Shown piece after piece: positions 38,294 to 46,597 of a stretch of 64,000 nt of DNA. Numbering within the stretch: the first letter of the stretch is position 1; each line of letters opens with the position of its first letter. Under the pieces are notes generated by a model. The model saw nothing but the letters and a program-made list of their open reading frames with translations, did not search any database and had not been told where the DNA came from. The translations under genes were made by a program, and so were the position numbers. Origin of the DNA: Tropicimonas sp. IMCC34011 (lineage in GTDB: Bacteria > Pseudomonadota > Alphaproteobacteria > Rhodobacterales > Rhodobacteraceae); NCBI RefSeq assembly GCF_003390865.1, contig NZ_QMEJ01000005.1, positions 62,001 to 126,000 of the forward strand, read 5' to 3'.

Positions 38294-39529
38294 TCAGCCC
38301 TCCCCGTAGGCGCCTTCCTCGTACCACGCGCGGATGAGCGCGCGCTCCTCGTCCTCCATCTGCGACAGGTTGCCCGGCGGCATCGCATGGGTGACGCCCG
38401 CCTGCAGGTAGATATCGCTCGCCAGCGTCGCGACGGCGGAGCGTGTGACGAGGTTCACCCCCTTGGGCGGTGCGGCGATGCCGGGCCAGGAGGGTTCGGG
38501 CGCGTGGCACATGGCGCAGCGCCCCTGGATCGCGGTGAAGGCGGCATCGAAATGCTCCGCGGCGGCGAAGCGCTCGGCGCGCGGCGTTATCGCCGTCTCC
38601 TCCCACTGGTCGTCCTTCAGGATCGGATAGACCGAAATCGCGACGATGATGACGAAGAGGATCGCGGTCGCGGCCCAGGTCCAGGCAGGGCCCTTGCCGG
38701 TCGCGTGCAGGGTGTTGAAGAAGTGCCGGATGGTCACGCCCATCAGGAAGACGAGGCTGGCGATGATCCAGTTGAACTCGCTGGCAAAGGCGAGCGGGTA
38801 ATGGTTCGACAGCATCAGGAACAGGACGGGCAGCGTCAGGTAATTGTTATGCGTCGAGCGCTGCTTGGCGATCTTGCCGTACTTCGCATCGGGCGTGCGG
38901 CCGGCTTTCAGATCGCCGACGACGATGTGCTGGTTCGGGATGATCACCCGGAAGACGTTGGCGGACATAATCGTCGCTGTGAACGCTCCAAGATGGAGGA
39001 GCGCCGCGCGGCCCGAGAAGATCTGCGTGTAGCCCCAGGACATCGCGACAAGCAGCACGAAGAGAAGCAGCATCAGCCCGGTGGGGCTCTGCCCGACAGG
39101 TGATTTGCACAGCGCATCGTAGATGAGCCACCCGATCACCAGCGAGCCGCCCGAGAGCAGGACGGCCTGCCAGACGGCGAGATCGGCGACGGCAGGATCG
39201 ATGAGATAGAGTTCGGCGCCGAGCCAGTAGACGACGATCAGGAGCGCTGCGCCGCTGAGCCAGGTCGCGTAGCTCTCCCATTTGAACCAGGTCAGGTCCT
39301 CCGGCATGTGGCCGGGCGCGACCATGTATTTCTGGATATGGTAGAAGCCCCCGCCATGGACCTGCCATTCCTCGCCGCCGACGCCCTTCGGCAGGGCGTC
39401 GTGCCGCCTGAGGCCGAGATCGAGGGCGATGAAGTAGAAGGACGAGCCGATCCACGCGATGGCGACGATGACATGCGTCCAGCGCACGGCGAATTCGAGC
39501 CAGTCGAGATAGAATGCGCCGCCCACCAT
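38294..39529 (-). CDS. puuD: Urate hydroxylase PuuD with C-terminal cytochrome c domain
   Basis: 411-residue inner-membrane protein of the PuuD family, which oxidises urate to 5-hydroxyisourate. About eight or nine membrane segments begin at residue 13 (WTHVIVAIAWIGSSFYFIAL). Conserved His-rich stretches include HGGGFYHIQKYMVAPGHMPE and RSTHNNYLTLPVLFLMLSNH. The C-terminal periplasmic domain has a haem c site CAMCH near residue 340 and an axial Met in THAMPPGNLSQ. The electrons therefore go to cytochrome c rather than to oxygen. It is divergent from allantoicase, another urate-pathway gene, across 221 bp that hold both promoters but no motif I recognise. Confidence 0.92.
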   Translation of the reverse strand: MVGGAFYLDWLEFAVRWTHVIVAIAWIGSSFYFIALDLGLRRHDALPKGVGGEEWQVHGGGFYHIQKYMVAPGHMPEDLTWFKWESYATWLSGAALLIVVYWLGAELYLIDPAVADLAVWQAVLLSGGSLVIGWLIYDALCKSPVGQSPTGLMLLLFVLLVAMSWGYTQIFSGRAALLHLGAFTATIMSANVFRVIIPNQHIVVGDLKAGRTPDAKYGKIAKQRSTHNNYLTLPVLFLMLSNHYPLAFASEFNWIIASLVFLMGVTIRHFFNTLHATGKGPAWTWAATAILFVIIVAISVYPILKDDQWEETAITPRAERFAAAEHFDAAFTAIQGRCAMCHAPEPSWPGIAAPPKGVNLVTRSAVATLASDIYLQAGVTHAMPPGNLSQMEDEERALIRAWYEEGAYGEG

Positions 39530-39750
39530 ACCTTGCGTCTCCCGTTATCGTTCTGCCGCAGGAGGATGCGCCGGAGGGCAGGGCGAAGGCAACACGCCTC
39601 CTCGGGGCAGACCGGGCGAGCGCGAGACTTGCCGAGCGAGCGGGCATTCGTCTAACACCGTGATCGGGCACTGGACGCCCGCGCGACGCCGGGATGGCGG
39701 CGTCCGGCCCCCAGTCCGTCGCCCCCCGTTGTCCCGTGCCCGGAGCCCAG

Positions 39751-40770
39751 ATGCCCACGATCGAAAAGCTCAATCCCGATGTGCCGCTTTACGCTCGCAC
39801 CGGCATCAACCTTGCATCCGCCGGTCTCGGCGCACGGGTGGAGAACGCGACGAACGATTTCTTCGCCCCGGCTGCCCGCATGCTGGACGATGCGCCCCCC
39901 ATCTTCATCCCCGGCAAGTTCGACGAGCACGGCAAGTGGATGGATGGCTGGGAAAGCCAGCGCCGCCGCGACGGCGGACACGACTGGGCGACGGTGAAGC
40001 TCGCGGCGGCCGGCCGCGTTCTCGGGTTCGACATCGACACCGCGCATTTCACCGGCAACTACGCCCCCGCGGCCCGCGTCGAGGCGGCCTATGCGCCCGA
40101 GGGCGTGACCGAAGAGACGAAATGGGCGGACATCCTGCCCCACCGCCCCCTCGGCCCGGACGGTCACCATTTCTTCCGGTGCGAGAACTACGAAAGCTGG
40201 ACCCATCTGCGGCTGCATATCTACCCCGATGGCGGCGTCGCACGGTTCCGGGTCTTCGGCGTGCCGGAACTGGACGATACCACGGGCGGCCAGCGCATCG
40301 ACCTTTGCGCGGCCCTGAACGGCGGCCGTATCCTTGCCTTCTCGGACGCGCATTACGGCGATTACAACCGCCTTCTCGCGCCCGGCCGTGGCCGGGACAT
40401 GGGCGACGGCTGGGAGACGCGCCGCCGCCGCGAACCCGGCTACGACTGGGCTGTGATCGCCCTCGGCGCGCGCGGCAAGATCGAGGAACTTCTCGTCGAC
40501 ACGGCGCACTTCAAGGGCAACTACCCCGACCGCTGCTCCATGCAGGCAGCCGACCTCACCAGCTTCGGCGACGGTCTCACCGACGCGCTGGTGACCGACT
40601 CGATGTTCTGGAAGACGTTGCTGCCGGAGGTGAAGCTCGGGCCCGACGCCGAGCACCGGTTCGCAGGCGAGCTGCACGAGATGGGCCCCGTCACCCATGT
40701 GAGGTTCAACATCCTTCCCGATGGCGGCGTGTCCCGGCTGCGCATCTTCGGACGGCCAGTCAGGAGCTGA
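39751..40770 (+). CDS. alc: Allantoicase
   Basis: 339-residue allantoicase converting allantoate to ureidoglycolate and urea. Two repeats of the allantoicase jelly-roll are visible: FDEHGKWMDGWESQRRRDGG with VLGFDIDTAHFTGNY in the first, and GDGWETRRRREPGYDW with EELLVDTAHFKGNYP in the second. I start at 39751 because GGAG lies five bases upstream; an ATG at 39694 is an alternative. Divergent from puuD, so both belong to purine-ring degradation. Hydroxyisourate hydrolase, OHCU decarboxylase, allantoinase and ureidoglycolate lyase are not in the window. Confidence 0.92.
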   Translation: MPTIEKLNPDVPLYARTGINLASAGLGARVENATNDFFAPAARMLDDAPPIFIPGKFDEHGKWMDGWESQRRRDGGHDWATVKLAAAGRVLGFDIDTAHFTGNYAPAARVEAAYAPEGVTEETKWADILPHRPLGPDGHHFFRCENYESWTHLRLHIYPDGGVARFRVFGVPELDDTTGGQRIDLCAALNGGRILAFSDAHYGDYNRLLAPGRGRDMGDGWETRRRREPGYDWAVIALGARGKIEELLVDTAHFKGNYPDRCSMQAADLTSFGDGLTDALVTDSMFWKTLLPEVKLGPDAEHRFAGELHEMGPVTHVRFNILPDGGVSRLRIFGRPVRS

Positions 40771-40829
40771 GGTTCGGGCAGGCCGCGCGACCGATCGGGG
40801 GGCTCTCTGCGCAGGACACCGCACCCTGT

Positions 40830-41205
40830 CTAGTCGGGCTCTCCCCAGCCGCCGCCACCGGGGGTCTCCATGACGAAGACGGCGCCCGCGGGGAGGTCCG
40901 CCCGGTCATTGCCGGCAAGGTCGCGGACGCTCCCGTCCGGCAGTTCCACCGCGTTCCGGCTGCAGGCGACCGGCAGGTCCCGGAAACCCTCGGTGATCAG
41001 AAGAAGCGTCGGCGTGCACTTGCGCTCAAGAAGCGCGTTCGTGGCGACGGTGGCGCCCATCTTGACCGTGCCGACGCGGCCCTCCGGGATCGGCTCCCCG
41101 ACGCCGAGCCCCAGGGCCCGATGCCCTCGACGGCGGCATCCTCGTAGTGCTCGGGGTTCTCCGAGAGCAGCTTGGACGTGGCAAGGGACCCGTCCGGTGC
41201 GCGGT
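40830..41205 (-). pseudogene. Remnant of a 5-oxoprolinase/hydantoinase (HyuA N-part joined to HyuB C-tail)
   Basis: Reading the minus strand right after the upstream lipoprotein stop, one frame gives KLLSENPEHYEDAAVEGI, typical of the HyuA N-terminus. A frameshift near 41120 moves to the frame encoding LGLGVGEPIPEGRVGTVKMG and ATVATNALLERK, then TEGFRDLP. At about 40970 the sequence jumps to RNAVELPDGSVRDLAGNDRA and FVMETPGGGGWGEP, the extreme C-terminus of HyuB. The remnant is about 125 codons, whereas family members have over a thousand in total; the gene lost its start, its middle and its frame. It may once have followed the lipoprotein gene or arrived there by a deletion. Confidence 0.8.
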
Positions 41206-41760
41206 TCAGAGGCCGTTCTCGGCGATCAGGCGGGCAAGGTCCCGAACGGCGACGGCGCGCGCCGCCGCGATCTCCCGCGGGCCGGCTTCCGGGGAGAGGG
41301 GCGCGGCGGTCGCGAAGGTGCCGGTGCGGTCCCGGCCACCCTCTTCGGCGGCGACGTAATACTGCCCGGACAGGCGGAAGCGTCCGTCAGCGCCGGGGAC
41401 GAACTCGTCCACCCGCACCTCGAGCACGGCGCCGGGGTAGTCCCGGAACGGCCACGGCTCGGCGGCGATGCGGGCGCCGGTCAGAGCGGAGAGCTGACGG
41501 GCAAGCTCCAGCGTCACAGCGCGGGGCGGAAGGTCCGCCCACAGCACGGCGGGGTCGCTGACAAGCGCGCCCTCGGGCGATTCGCGCCAGATTTCCTCGC
41601 CCTGCGCGTAGGCCGGCATCGAGACCTCCCGCACTTCGATGGAGGAGAAGCCGATGGCGACCCGCTCACCCGAGGCGGCGGGCGGCGCGGCGAACCGCAC
41701 GGGATCGGCGCCGCAGGCAGCGAGAAGGGCCACGAAGGCCAGAAGAGCGGCGTGACGCAT
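41206..41760 (-). CDS. PqiC-like membrane-integrity lipoprotein
   Basis: 184-residue lipoprotein. The start at 41760 gives MRHAALLAFVALLAACGADP with a lipobox LAAC (lipid-bearing Cys16). The frame is open far upstream, but only through the shadow of neighbouring genes. The mature protein resembles the ABC-type transport auxiliary lipoprotein (PqiC) family, with VAIGFSSIEVREVSMPAYAQ, the WADLPPRAVTLELARQLSALTG region and SGQYYVAAEEGG. PqiC works with PqiA and PqiB in lipid transport between membranes, but neither partner is nearby, so it is an orphan here. The hydantoinase remnant begins directly at its stop. Confidence 0.8.
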   Translation of the reverse strand: MRHAALLAFVALLAACGADPVRFAAPPAASGERVAIGFSSIEVREVSMPAYAQGEEIWRESPEGALVSDPAVLWADLPPRAVTLELARQLSALTGARIAAEPWPFRDYPGAVLEVRVDEFVPGADGRFRLSGQYYVAAEEGGRDRTGTFATAAPLSPEAGPREIAAARAVAVRDLARLIAENGL

Positions 41761-41864
41761 GACGGTTGAAGCCTCCGGGTGGATCAGCGGTCGAGCATAG
41801 TGGATGCCCTGCCGCCTACAAGGGCAGGCAGGGCCGGAGATGCCGGGAGCGTGAGGCGGCGGAA

Positions 41865-42461
41865 TCAGTCGAGCTGTTCGCCGGGATCGAGACCCCAGAT
41901 GGAACTCTCCGTCAGCCAACCGCGATAGCCGCCGGCATTCACCCGGCACCACGTGCCGTCGCATTCCATCAGGCGGGCGATGACGCCCGCTTCGAGGCGG
42001 GCGAGGATCGGGGCGCCGGTATCGGCGCGCGCGAAGAGCGGGACCATGTCCTCGTCGACGAGACCGGTGCGCACGCCCGAGATAAGGGAGTAGTGAACCC
42101 AGCCGCCCGCCCCGTCGCGGTCCTGGATGCGGCGCCAATGGCCGTATTCCGCGGTCACCTGGAGCGGCATGGAGCGCCGCTTGAACACCCAGTCGATCCG
42201 ATGATTCAGCGACGGGCCCCGGCGCACGTTGCCCTCGCTGGCCTTCAGCGAGACATAGCGCGGGATCGGCAGGTTCGTCACCGAGCCGCGGCGCTCCTGC
42301 GTCGCCGAGGCCTCGATCACTGTCTCTCCGCTGCCGGGCACCTGCGCGCCGGCGGGCAGGGTGGCGGCCATGGACGCCATCAGCGCAACCATGGCCAGCG
42401 GCGCGCCGAATGCGGGCCTGATGCTGCGGCGGAATCGATCGAGATACGTCTGTCTCATCAC
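41865..42461 (-). CDS. SH3-domain-containing secreted protein
   Basis: 198-residue protein with a signal peptide or membrane anchor at residues 18-40 (LAMVALMASMAATLPAGAQ). Two SH3-like repeats follow: VSLKASEGNVRRGPSLNHRI through HWRRIQDRDGAGGWVHYSLI, and then VVPLFARADTGAP-like PLFARADTGAPILARLEAGV ending CRVNAGGYRGWLTESSIWGL. Bacterial SH3 proteins of this size bind peptidoglycan or act as envelope stress factors; the exact role is unknown. It is divergent from the hydroxyacid dehydrogenase gene. Confidence 0.85.
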   Translation of the reverse strand: MMRQTYLDRFRRSIRPAFGAPLAMVALMASMAATLPAGAQVPGSGETVIEASATQERRGSVTNLPIPRYVSLKASEGNVRRGPSLNHRIDWVFKRRSMPLQVTAEYGHWRRIQDRDGAGGWVHYSLISGVRTGLVDEDMVPLFARADTGAPILARLEAGVIARLMECDGTWCRVNAGGYRGWLTESSIWGLDPGEQLD

Positions 42462-42558
42462 TGCGTCTGTCCCCTCGTACGGGCGCTTGTCCCGCGCCTC
42501 CTGTTATGTGCAACTCTGGCACAGACGGACAGATGCAGAAAAGATCGGGAGCCGCCGA

Positions 42559-43545
42559 ATGCCGCACCAGCGCCTGAGTGTTGTCGTCACGCGACGCCTG
42601 CCGGAACCGGTCGAGGCGCGCATGGGCGAACTCTTCGACCTCGATCTGCCCGATGAGGATGGTCCGATGGACCGCGATGCGCTGGCCGCCGCGATGGCGC
42701 GGGCGGATGTGCTGGTGCCCACGATCGGCGACCGGATCGACGCCGAACTTCTGGCAAGCTCGGGCAAGCGGCTCAGACTGATCGCCAATTACGGGGCAGG
42801 CGTCGACAATATCGACGTGGGGGCGGCGCATGAGCGCGGCATCGTCGTGTCGAACACGCCCGGGGTCTCCCGCGAAGATACCGCGGACATGGCGATGGCG
42901 CTGATTCTCTCCGTCACGCGGCGCATTCCGGAGGGGCTCGCGGCGATGCGGACGGGGGAGTGGCACGGCTGGTCCCCGACCGCGTTTCTCGGCGGCCGCC
43001 TGGGCGGGCGCAAGCTCGGCATCCTTGGCATGGGCCGGATCGGGCAGGCCATCGCGCGGCGGGCGCATGCCTTCGGGCTCGAGGTGCATTACAACAACCG
43101 CCGCCGCCTGCACCGCGAGACGGAGACGCAGCTGGGGGCGACGTGGTGGGAGAGCCTCGATCAGATGCTGTCACGCGTGGACATCGTCAGCATCAACGTG
43201 CCGCACACACCGTCCACTTGGCACCTCCTGAACGAGCGGCGGCTGAGGCTGATGAAGCGCGATGCGGTCATCGTGAACACTTCCCGCGGGGAGATCGTCG
43301 ACGAGAACGCGCTGACCCGGATGCTGAGGACAGGGGAGATCGCGGGGGCGGGCCTCGACGTGCACGAGCGCAGCGCCGGCGTGAACCCGCGCCTGAGGGA
43401 GCTGCCCAACGTCGTTCTTTTGCCGCATATGGGCTCAGCCACGCGAGAGGGGCGAATCGAGATGGGCGAGAAGGTGATCGTCAACATCAGGACTTTCGCA
43501 GACGGGCATCGCCCGCCGGACATGGTCCTGCCCTCGACGCTCTGA
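42559..43545 (+). CDS. D-2-hydroxyacid dehydrogenase (glyoxylate/hydroxypyruvate reductase type)
   Basis: 328-residue NAD(P)-dependent dehydrogenase. I start at 42559, where an ATG follows a GGGAG site; the frame extends upstream only through the SH3 gene's shadow. The Rossmann motif is LGILGMGRIGQAIARRA (around residue 155), catalytic Arg in VNTSRGEIVDENAL, Glu in GAGLDVHE and His in LLPHMGSATREG. It probably reduces glyoxylate or hydroxypyruvate. The gene is convergent with ectR and four bases from it; no link to ectoine metabolism is evident. Confidence 0.92.
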   Translation: MPHQRLSVVVTRRLPEPVEARMGELFDLDLPDEDGPMDRDALAAAMARADVLVPTIGDRIDAELLASSGKRLRLIANYGAGVDNIDVGAAHERGIVVSNTPGVSREDTADMAMALILSVTRRIPEGLAAMRTGEWHGWSPTAFLGGRLGGRKLGILGMGRIGQAIARRAHAFGLEVHYNNRRRLHRETETQLGATWWESLDQMLSRVDIVSINVPHTPSTWHLLNERRLRLMKRDAVIVNTSRGEIVDENALTRMLRTGEIAGAGLDVHERSAGVNPRLRELPNVVLLPHMGSATREGRIEMGEKVIVNIRTFADGHRPPDMVLPSTL

Positions 43546-43549
43546 GGCG

Positions 43550-44056
43550 TCAGCGCACCTTCGCGCTATGGGAAATGTCTCCGGCGGTCAGGATCGGAGA
43601 CGCGTCGATCTCCTGCGCGTCCAGCATCGCGGCGACCCGCTCCAGCGACGCGATGAGCTGCGCCTGCTCCCAGTCCTCCAGCGCCGTGAACGCGTTGACG
43701 TAGCGCTGCTGAAGGGCGTCCGGGATGTTGTCCACCACGGCGTTGCCTTCGTCCGTGATGGTGACATTGGTCTGGCGCCGGTCGGTCTGGGATTGCTGCC
43801 GCCGGACGAGATCGCGCTTCGCGAGCTTGTCGATCAGCGCGGTGATCGTCGCCTGGCTCACGCCCATCTGCATCGCGATCGCGGTGGGCGTCGTTGAGGA
43901 GCCGGGCGTGCCGGACACGACCTGGAGCAAACGAAGCTGCGACGGCGTAAGCTGCGCCGATTGCGCGAGGTCTCGCGCATAGATTTCGGTGGCACGCAGA
44001 ATCCGGCGCAACGCGATGAGACTCGCATCCGTCCGGTCGGGGATCGACATTGACAT
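43550..44056 (-). CDS. ectR: MarR-family regulator EctR of the ectoine operon
   Basis: 168-residue MarR regulator from the ATG at 44056, which gives MSMSIPDRTDASLIALRRIL. Further in-frame ATGs at 44050, 44074 and 44134 make the start uncertain; none has a clear ribosome site. The HTH is around TAIAMQMGVSQATITALIDK and the wing is RRQQSQTDRRQTNVTITDEG. It is divergent from ectABC-ask, the standard position of EctR, which represses ectoine genes at low salinity. Longer starts would bring it close to or over the repeated motif in the shared region. Confidence 0.8.
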   Translation of the reverse strand: MSMSIPDRTDASLIALRRILRATEIYARDLAQSAQLTPSQLRLLQVVSGTPGSSTTPTAIAMQMGVSQATITALIDKLAKRDLVRRQQSQTDRRQTNVTITDEGNAVVDNIPDALQQRYVNAFTALEDWEQAQLIASLERVAAMLDAQEIDASPILTAGDISHSAKVR

Positions 44057-44084
44057 CGAACAAACGTGCCACATTTCGCAAAGG

Positions 44085-44234
44085 TACTTCAATAGACGAA
44101 GCAAATCGTGCTGAACTTCGAGAAAGCTAAGCAAAAACCGGTTAATACTTCGTTTCTGGCTGAAGGTTTACCGGGCGGAACGCCGCTCTGAACGTAAAGT
44201 CTAGTTAAAAAATTTACATAGTTTACTTCGATAG
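44085..44234. promoter_or_regulatory. Repeated ACTTC-type motif in the ectR/ectA divergent region
   Basis: TACTTCAATAG (44085-44095) and TACTTCGATAG (44224-44234) are near-identical direct repeats 139 bp apart. Two partial copies lie between them: GAACTTCGAGA (about 44113-44123) and TACTTCG (44146-44152). The stretch 44180-44230 is strikingly AT-rich (TTAAAAAATTTACA) in a GC-rich genome and is probably the ectA promoter area, though I cannot fix -35 and -10 boxes. The repeats are candidate EctR or osmotic control sites. Confidence 0.4.
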
Positions 44235-44291
44235 CTTGAACTTTTTCGCGGAGATGGTAGTTCACCCCTCGAAGCAAATGGAGACGGCGCC

Positions 44292-44843
44292 ATGCCCAAG
44301 GACATGTCACGTGAAACTGAAAAGGATGCGGACACTCGGAAGCCCGTGTTCCGTAAGCCCGAAGCTGAAGACGGGTCCGACATCTGGAACCTCGTGCGCG
44401 CCTGCAAGCCGCTCGACGAGAACTCGATGTACTGCAACCTGATTCAGGCGGACCACTTCAGCGATACGTGCGTCGTCGCCGAACTCGACGGTGAGATCGT
44501 CGGCTGGATCTCCGGTCACATCATTCCCGGCGAGAACGCCTTCTTCGTATGGCAGGTCGCCGTTGGCGAGCAGGCCCGCGGTCTCGGCCTCGGCAAGCGC
44601 ATGCTCAAGCACCTGATCTCCCGCGACGTCTGCGAGGAAGTCGATCTGCTCAAGACGACCATCACCAAATCCAACGATGCCTCATGGGGCCTTTTTCGCA
44701 GCTTTGCCCGTTCGATCGGTGGCGAGCTGACCCATGAGCCGCATTTCGAGAAGGAAGCTCACTTCGATGGCCAGGCGGCCACTGAGCACATGCTTTCGAT
44801 CACGATTCCCCGGAAGAGGAGCGAGCTGCGCGCCGTCGCCTAA
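44292..44843 (+). CDS. ectA: L-2,4-diaminobutyrate N-acetyltransferase
   Basis: 183-residue GNAT-family enzyme, second step of ectoine synthesis: acetyl-CoA plus 2,4-diaminobutyrate to N4-acetyl-diaminobutyrate. Family features: FRKPEAEDGSDIWNLVRACK, LDENSMYCNLIQADHFSDTC and the acetyl-CoA-binding QVAVGEQARGLGLGKRMLK. First gene of ectABC-ask; the start at 44292 has only a GGAGA-type site about eight bases upstream. An extra N-terminal 15 residues precede the domain. Confidence 0.96.
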   Translation: MPKDMSRETEKDADTRKPVFRKPEAEDGSDIWNLVRACKPLDENSMYCNLIQADHFSDTCVVAELDGEIVGWISGHIIPGENAFFVWQVAVGEQARGLGLGKRMLKHLISRDVCEEVDLLKTTITKSNDASWGLFRSFARSIGGELTHEPHFEKEAHFDGQAATEHMLSITIPRKRSELRAVA

Positions 44844-44902
44844 CGGCGACACCGCACCGCTACCGCCGCCGGAACATCATCAAAGTCCGAAAGGAGGTCC
44901 CC

Positions 44903-46189
44903 ATGACTATGGCTAGGACCCACGACCCCGTTTTTGATCGTCGCGAGAGCGATGTGCGGAGCTATTGCCGCTCCTTCGACACCACGTTCACCAAGGCCAA
45001 GGGCTCCACGCTGACAGATGCCGAGGGACGGGAATACACCGACTTCCTCTCCGGCTGCTCCTCGCTGAATTACGGGCACAACGACCCGGACATGAAGACG
45101 GCGCTGATCGAGCACATCACCGGTGACGGCATCGCCCATGCGCTGGACATGTACACCGACGAGAAGGCCGCTTTTCTCGAAACCTTCGAGCGTCTCGTGC
45201 TCAAGCCGCGGGGGATGGACCACAAGGTCATGATGGTCGGTCCCACCGGGACGAATGCCGTCGAGGCCGCCCTTAAGCTCGCGCGCAAGACCACCGGTCG
45301 GAAGAACGTCATCGCGTTCACCAACGGCTTTCACGGCATGACGCTGGGAGCGCTTGCGGCAACGGCCAATGCGGGCAAACGGAAGGGCTCCGGCGACGTG
45401 TCGCTCAACGACATCACGCGGATGCCCTATGAGCGGTCTCTCGGTGATATCGACACGCTCGCCATCCTCGATGCGATGCTGTCGAACCCCTCCAGCGGCG
45501 TGGATGCCCCGGCGGCGTTCCTCGTCGAGCTGATTCAGGGCGAAGGTGGTCTGAACGCGGCCAGCCCCGAATGGGTGCGCGGCATCGCGGAATTGGCCAA
45601 GAAGCATGGCGCCAAGCTGATCGTCGACGACATCCAGGCCGGGATCGGCCGCTCCGGCAGCTTCTTCTCCTTCGACGAGATGGGCATCGAGCCGGACATG
45701 ATCACGCTTGCGAAGTCGCTGTCCGGGTTCGGCCTGCCTTTCGCGATCGCGCTGATCCGCCCTGAAGATGACATCTGGAAGCCCGCCGAGCACAATGGCA
45801 CCTTCCGTGGCAACACCCATGCCTTCGTCACCGCACGCGTCGCGCTGGAGAAGTTCTGGGCCGATGACAGCTTCAAGTCCGAGATCGCCGAGAAGGCCAA
45901 GGTCCTGACCGAGAGCCTACAGCGCATCGCGGACCGCATCCCCGGCGCCTATCTCAAGGGCCGCGGCATGATGCAGGGCGTCGATGTCACGTCCGGCGAG
46001 CTTGCCGAGAAGATCTGCGCCGAGGCGTTCCGCAACGGCCTGATCATCGAGACCTCCGGCGGCGATGACGAAGTCGTCAAGGTCCTGGCGCCGCTCACCA
46101 CGCCCATGGAGCAGTTCAAGGCCGGCCTCGCCACGCTCGAGGCCGCCACCGAGACCTGCACCGCCTCCCACACCATTGCCGCGGAGTAA
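44903..46189 (+). CDS. ectB: L-2,4-diaminobutyrate transaminase
   Basis: 428-residue class III PLP aminotransferase, first step of ectoine synthesis from aspartate-semialdehyde with glutamate as donor. Conserved stretches: DFLSGCSSLNYGHNDP, GPTGTNAVEAALKLARK, VDDIQAGIGRSGSFFSFDE and the PLP-lysine in LAKSLSGFGLP (about residue 271). AAAGGAGGT lies just before the ATG, an almost perfect ribosome site, much stronger than that of ectA. Confidence 0.97.
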   Translation: MTMARTHDPVFDRRESDVRSYCRSFDTTFTKAKGSTLTDAEGREYTDFLSGCSSLNYGHNDPDMKTALIEHITGDGIAHALDMYTDEKAAFLETFERLVLKPRGMDHKVMMVGPTGTNAVEAALKLARKTTGRKNVIAFTNGFHGMTLGALAATANAGKRKGSGDVSLNDITRMPYERSLGDIDTLAILDAMLSNPSSGVDAPAAFLVELIQGEGGLNAASPEWVRGIAELAKKHGAKLIVDDIQAGIGRSGSFFSFDEMGIEPDMITLAKSLSGFGLPFAIALIRPEDDIWKPAEHNGTFRGNTHAFVTARVALEKFWADDSFKSEIAEKAKVLTESLQRIADRIPGAYLKGRGMMQGVDVTSGELAEKICAEAFRNGLIIETSGGDDEVVKVLAPLTTPMEQFKAGLATLEAATETCTASHTIAAE

Positions 46190-46195
46190 TCCGAC

Positions 46196-46594
46196 ATGAT
46201 CGTACGCAACTTCCACGACCTCAAAGACACCGACCGCGCCGTCAGCGACGCTGAGTGGACGTCAGTCCGGATGCTGCTTGCCGACGACAAGATGGGGTTC
46301 TCGTTCCACATCACGACGCTAAAGGCGGGCTCGGAGCACACGTTCGAGTACAAGAACCACTTCGAGAGCGTCTATTGCATCTCCGGCAAGGGCTCGATCA
46401 CCGATCTCGGCACGAACGAGACGCATGAGATCACCCCCGGCGTGATGTACGCTCTGAACCTGCACGACCGGCACATCCTGCGCTCCGAGGAGGAGCTCGT
46501 CATGGCGTGCTGCTTCAATCCGCCCGTCACAGGCACCGAGGTCCACCGCGAGGATGGATCCTACGCCGCCCCTGAAGATCTGGAATCTGCCTGA
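46196..46594 (+). CDS. ectC: L-ectoine synthase
   Basis: 132-residue cupin that closes the ring of N4-acetyl-diaminobutyrate to ectoine. Characteristic sequence: [40 protein letters not shown], and [19 protein letters not shown] at the C-terminus. It lies six bases after ectB. No ectD (hydroxylase) follows, so the product here is ectoine unless ectD is elsewhere. Confidence 0.97.
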   Translation: MIVRNFHDLKDTDRAVSDAEWTSVRMLLADDKMGFSFHITTLKAGSEHTFEYKNHFESVYCISGKGSITDLGTNETHEITPGVMYALNLHDRHILRSEEELVMACCFNPPVTGTEVHREDGSYAAPEDLESA

Positions 46595-46597
46595 GCC

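Noticed and set aside
40830-41060. A 76-codon open frame as an intact small gene
   Set aside because: Upstream in another frame the HyuA sequence continues, and the frame joins two far-apart parts of a large enzyme; it is a degraded remnant.
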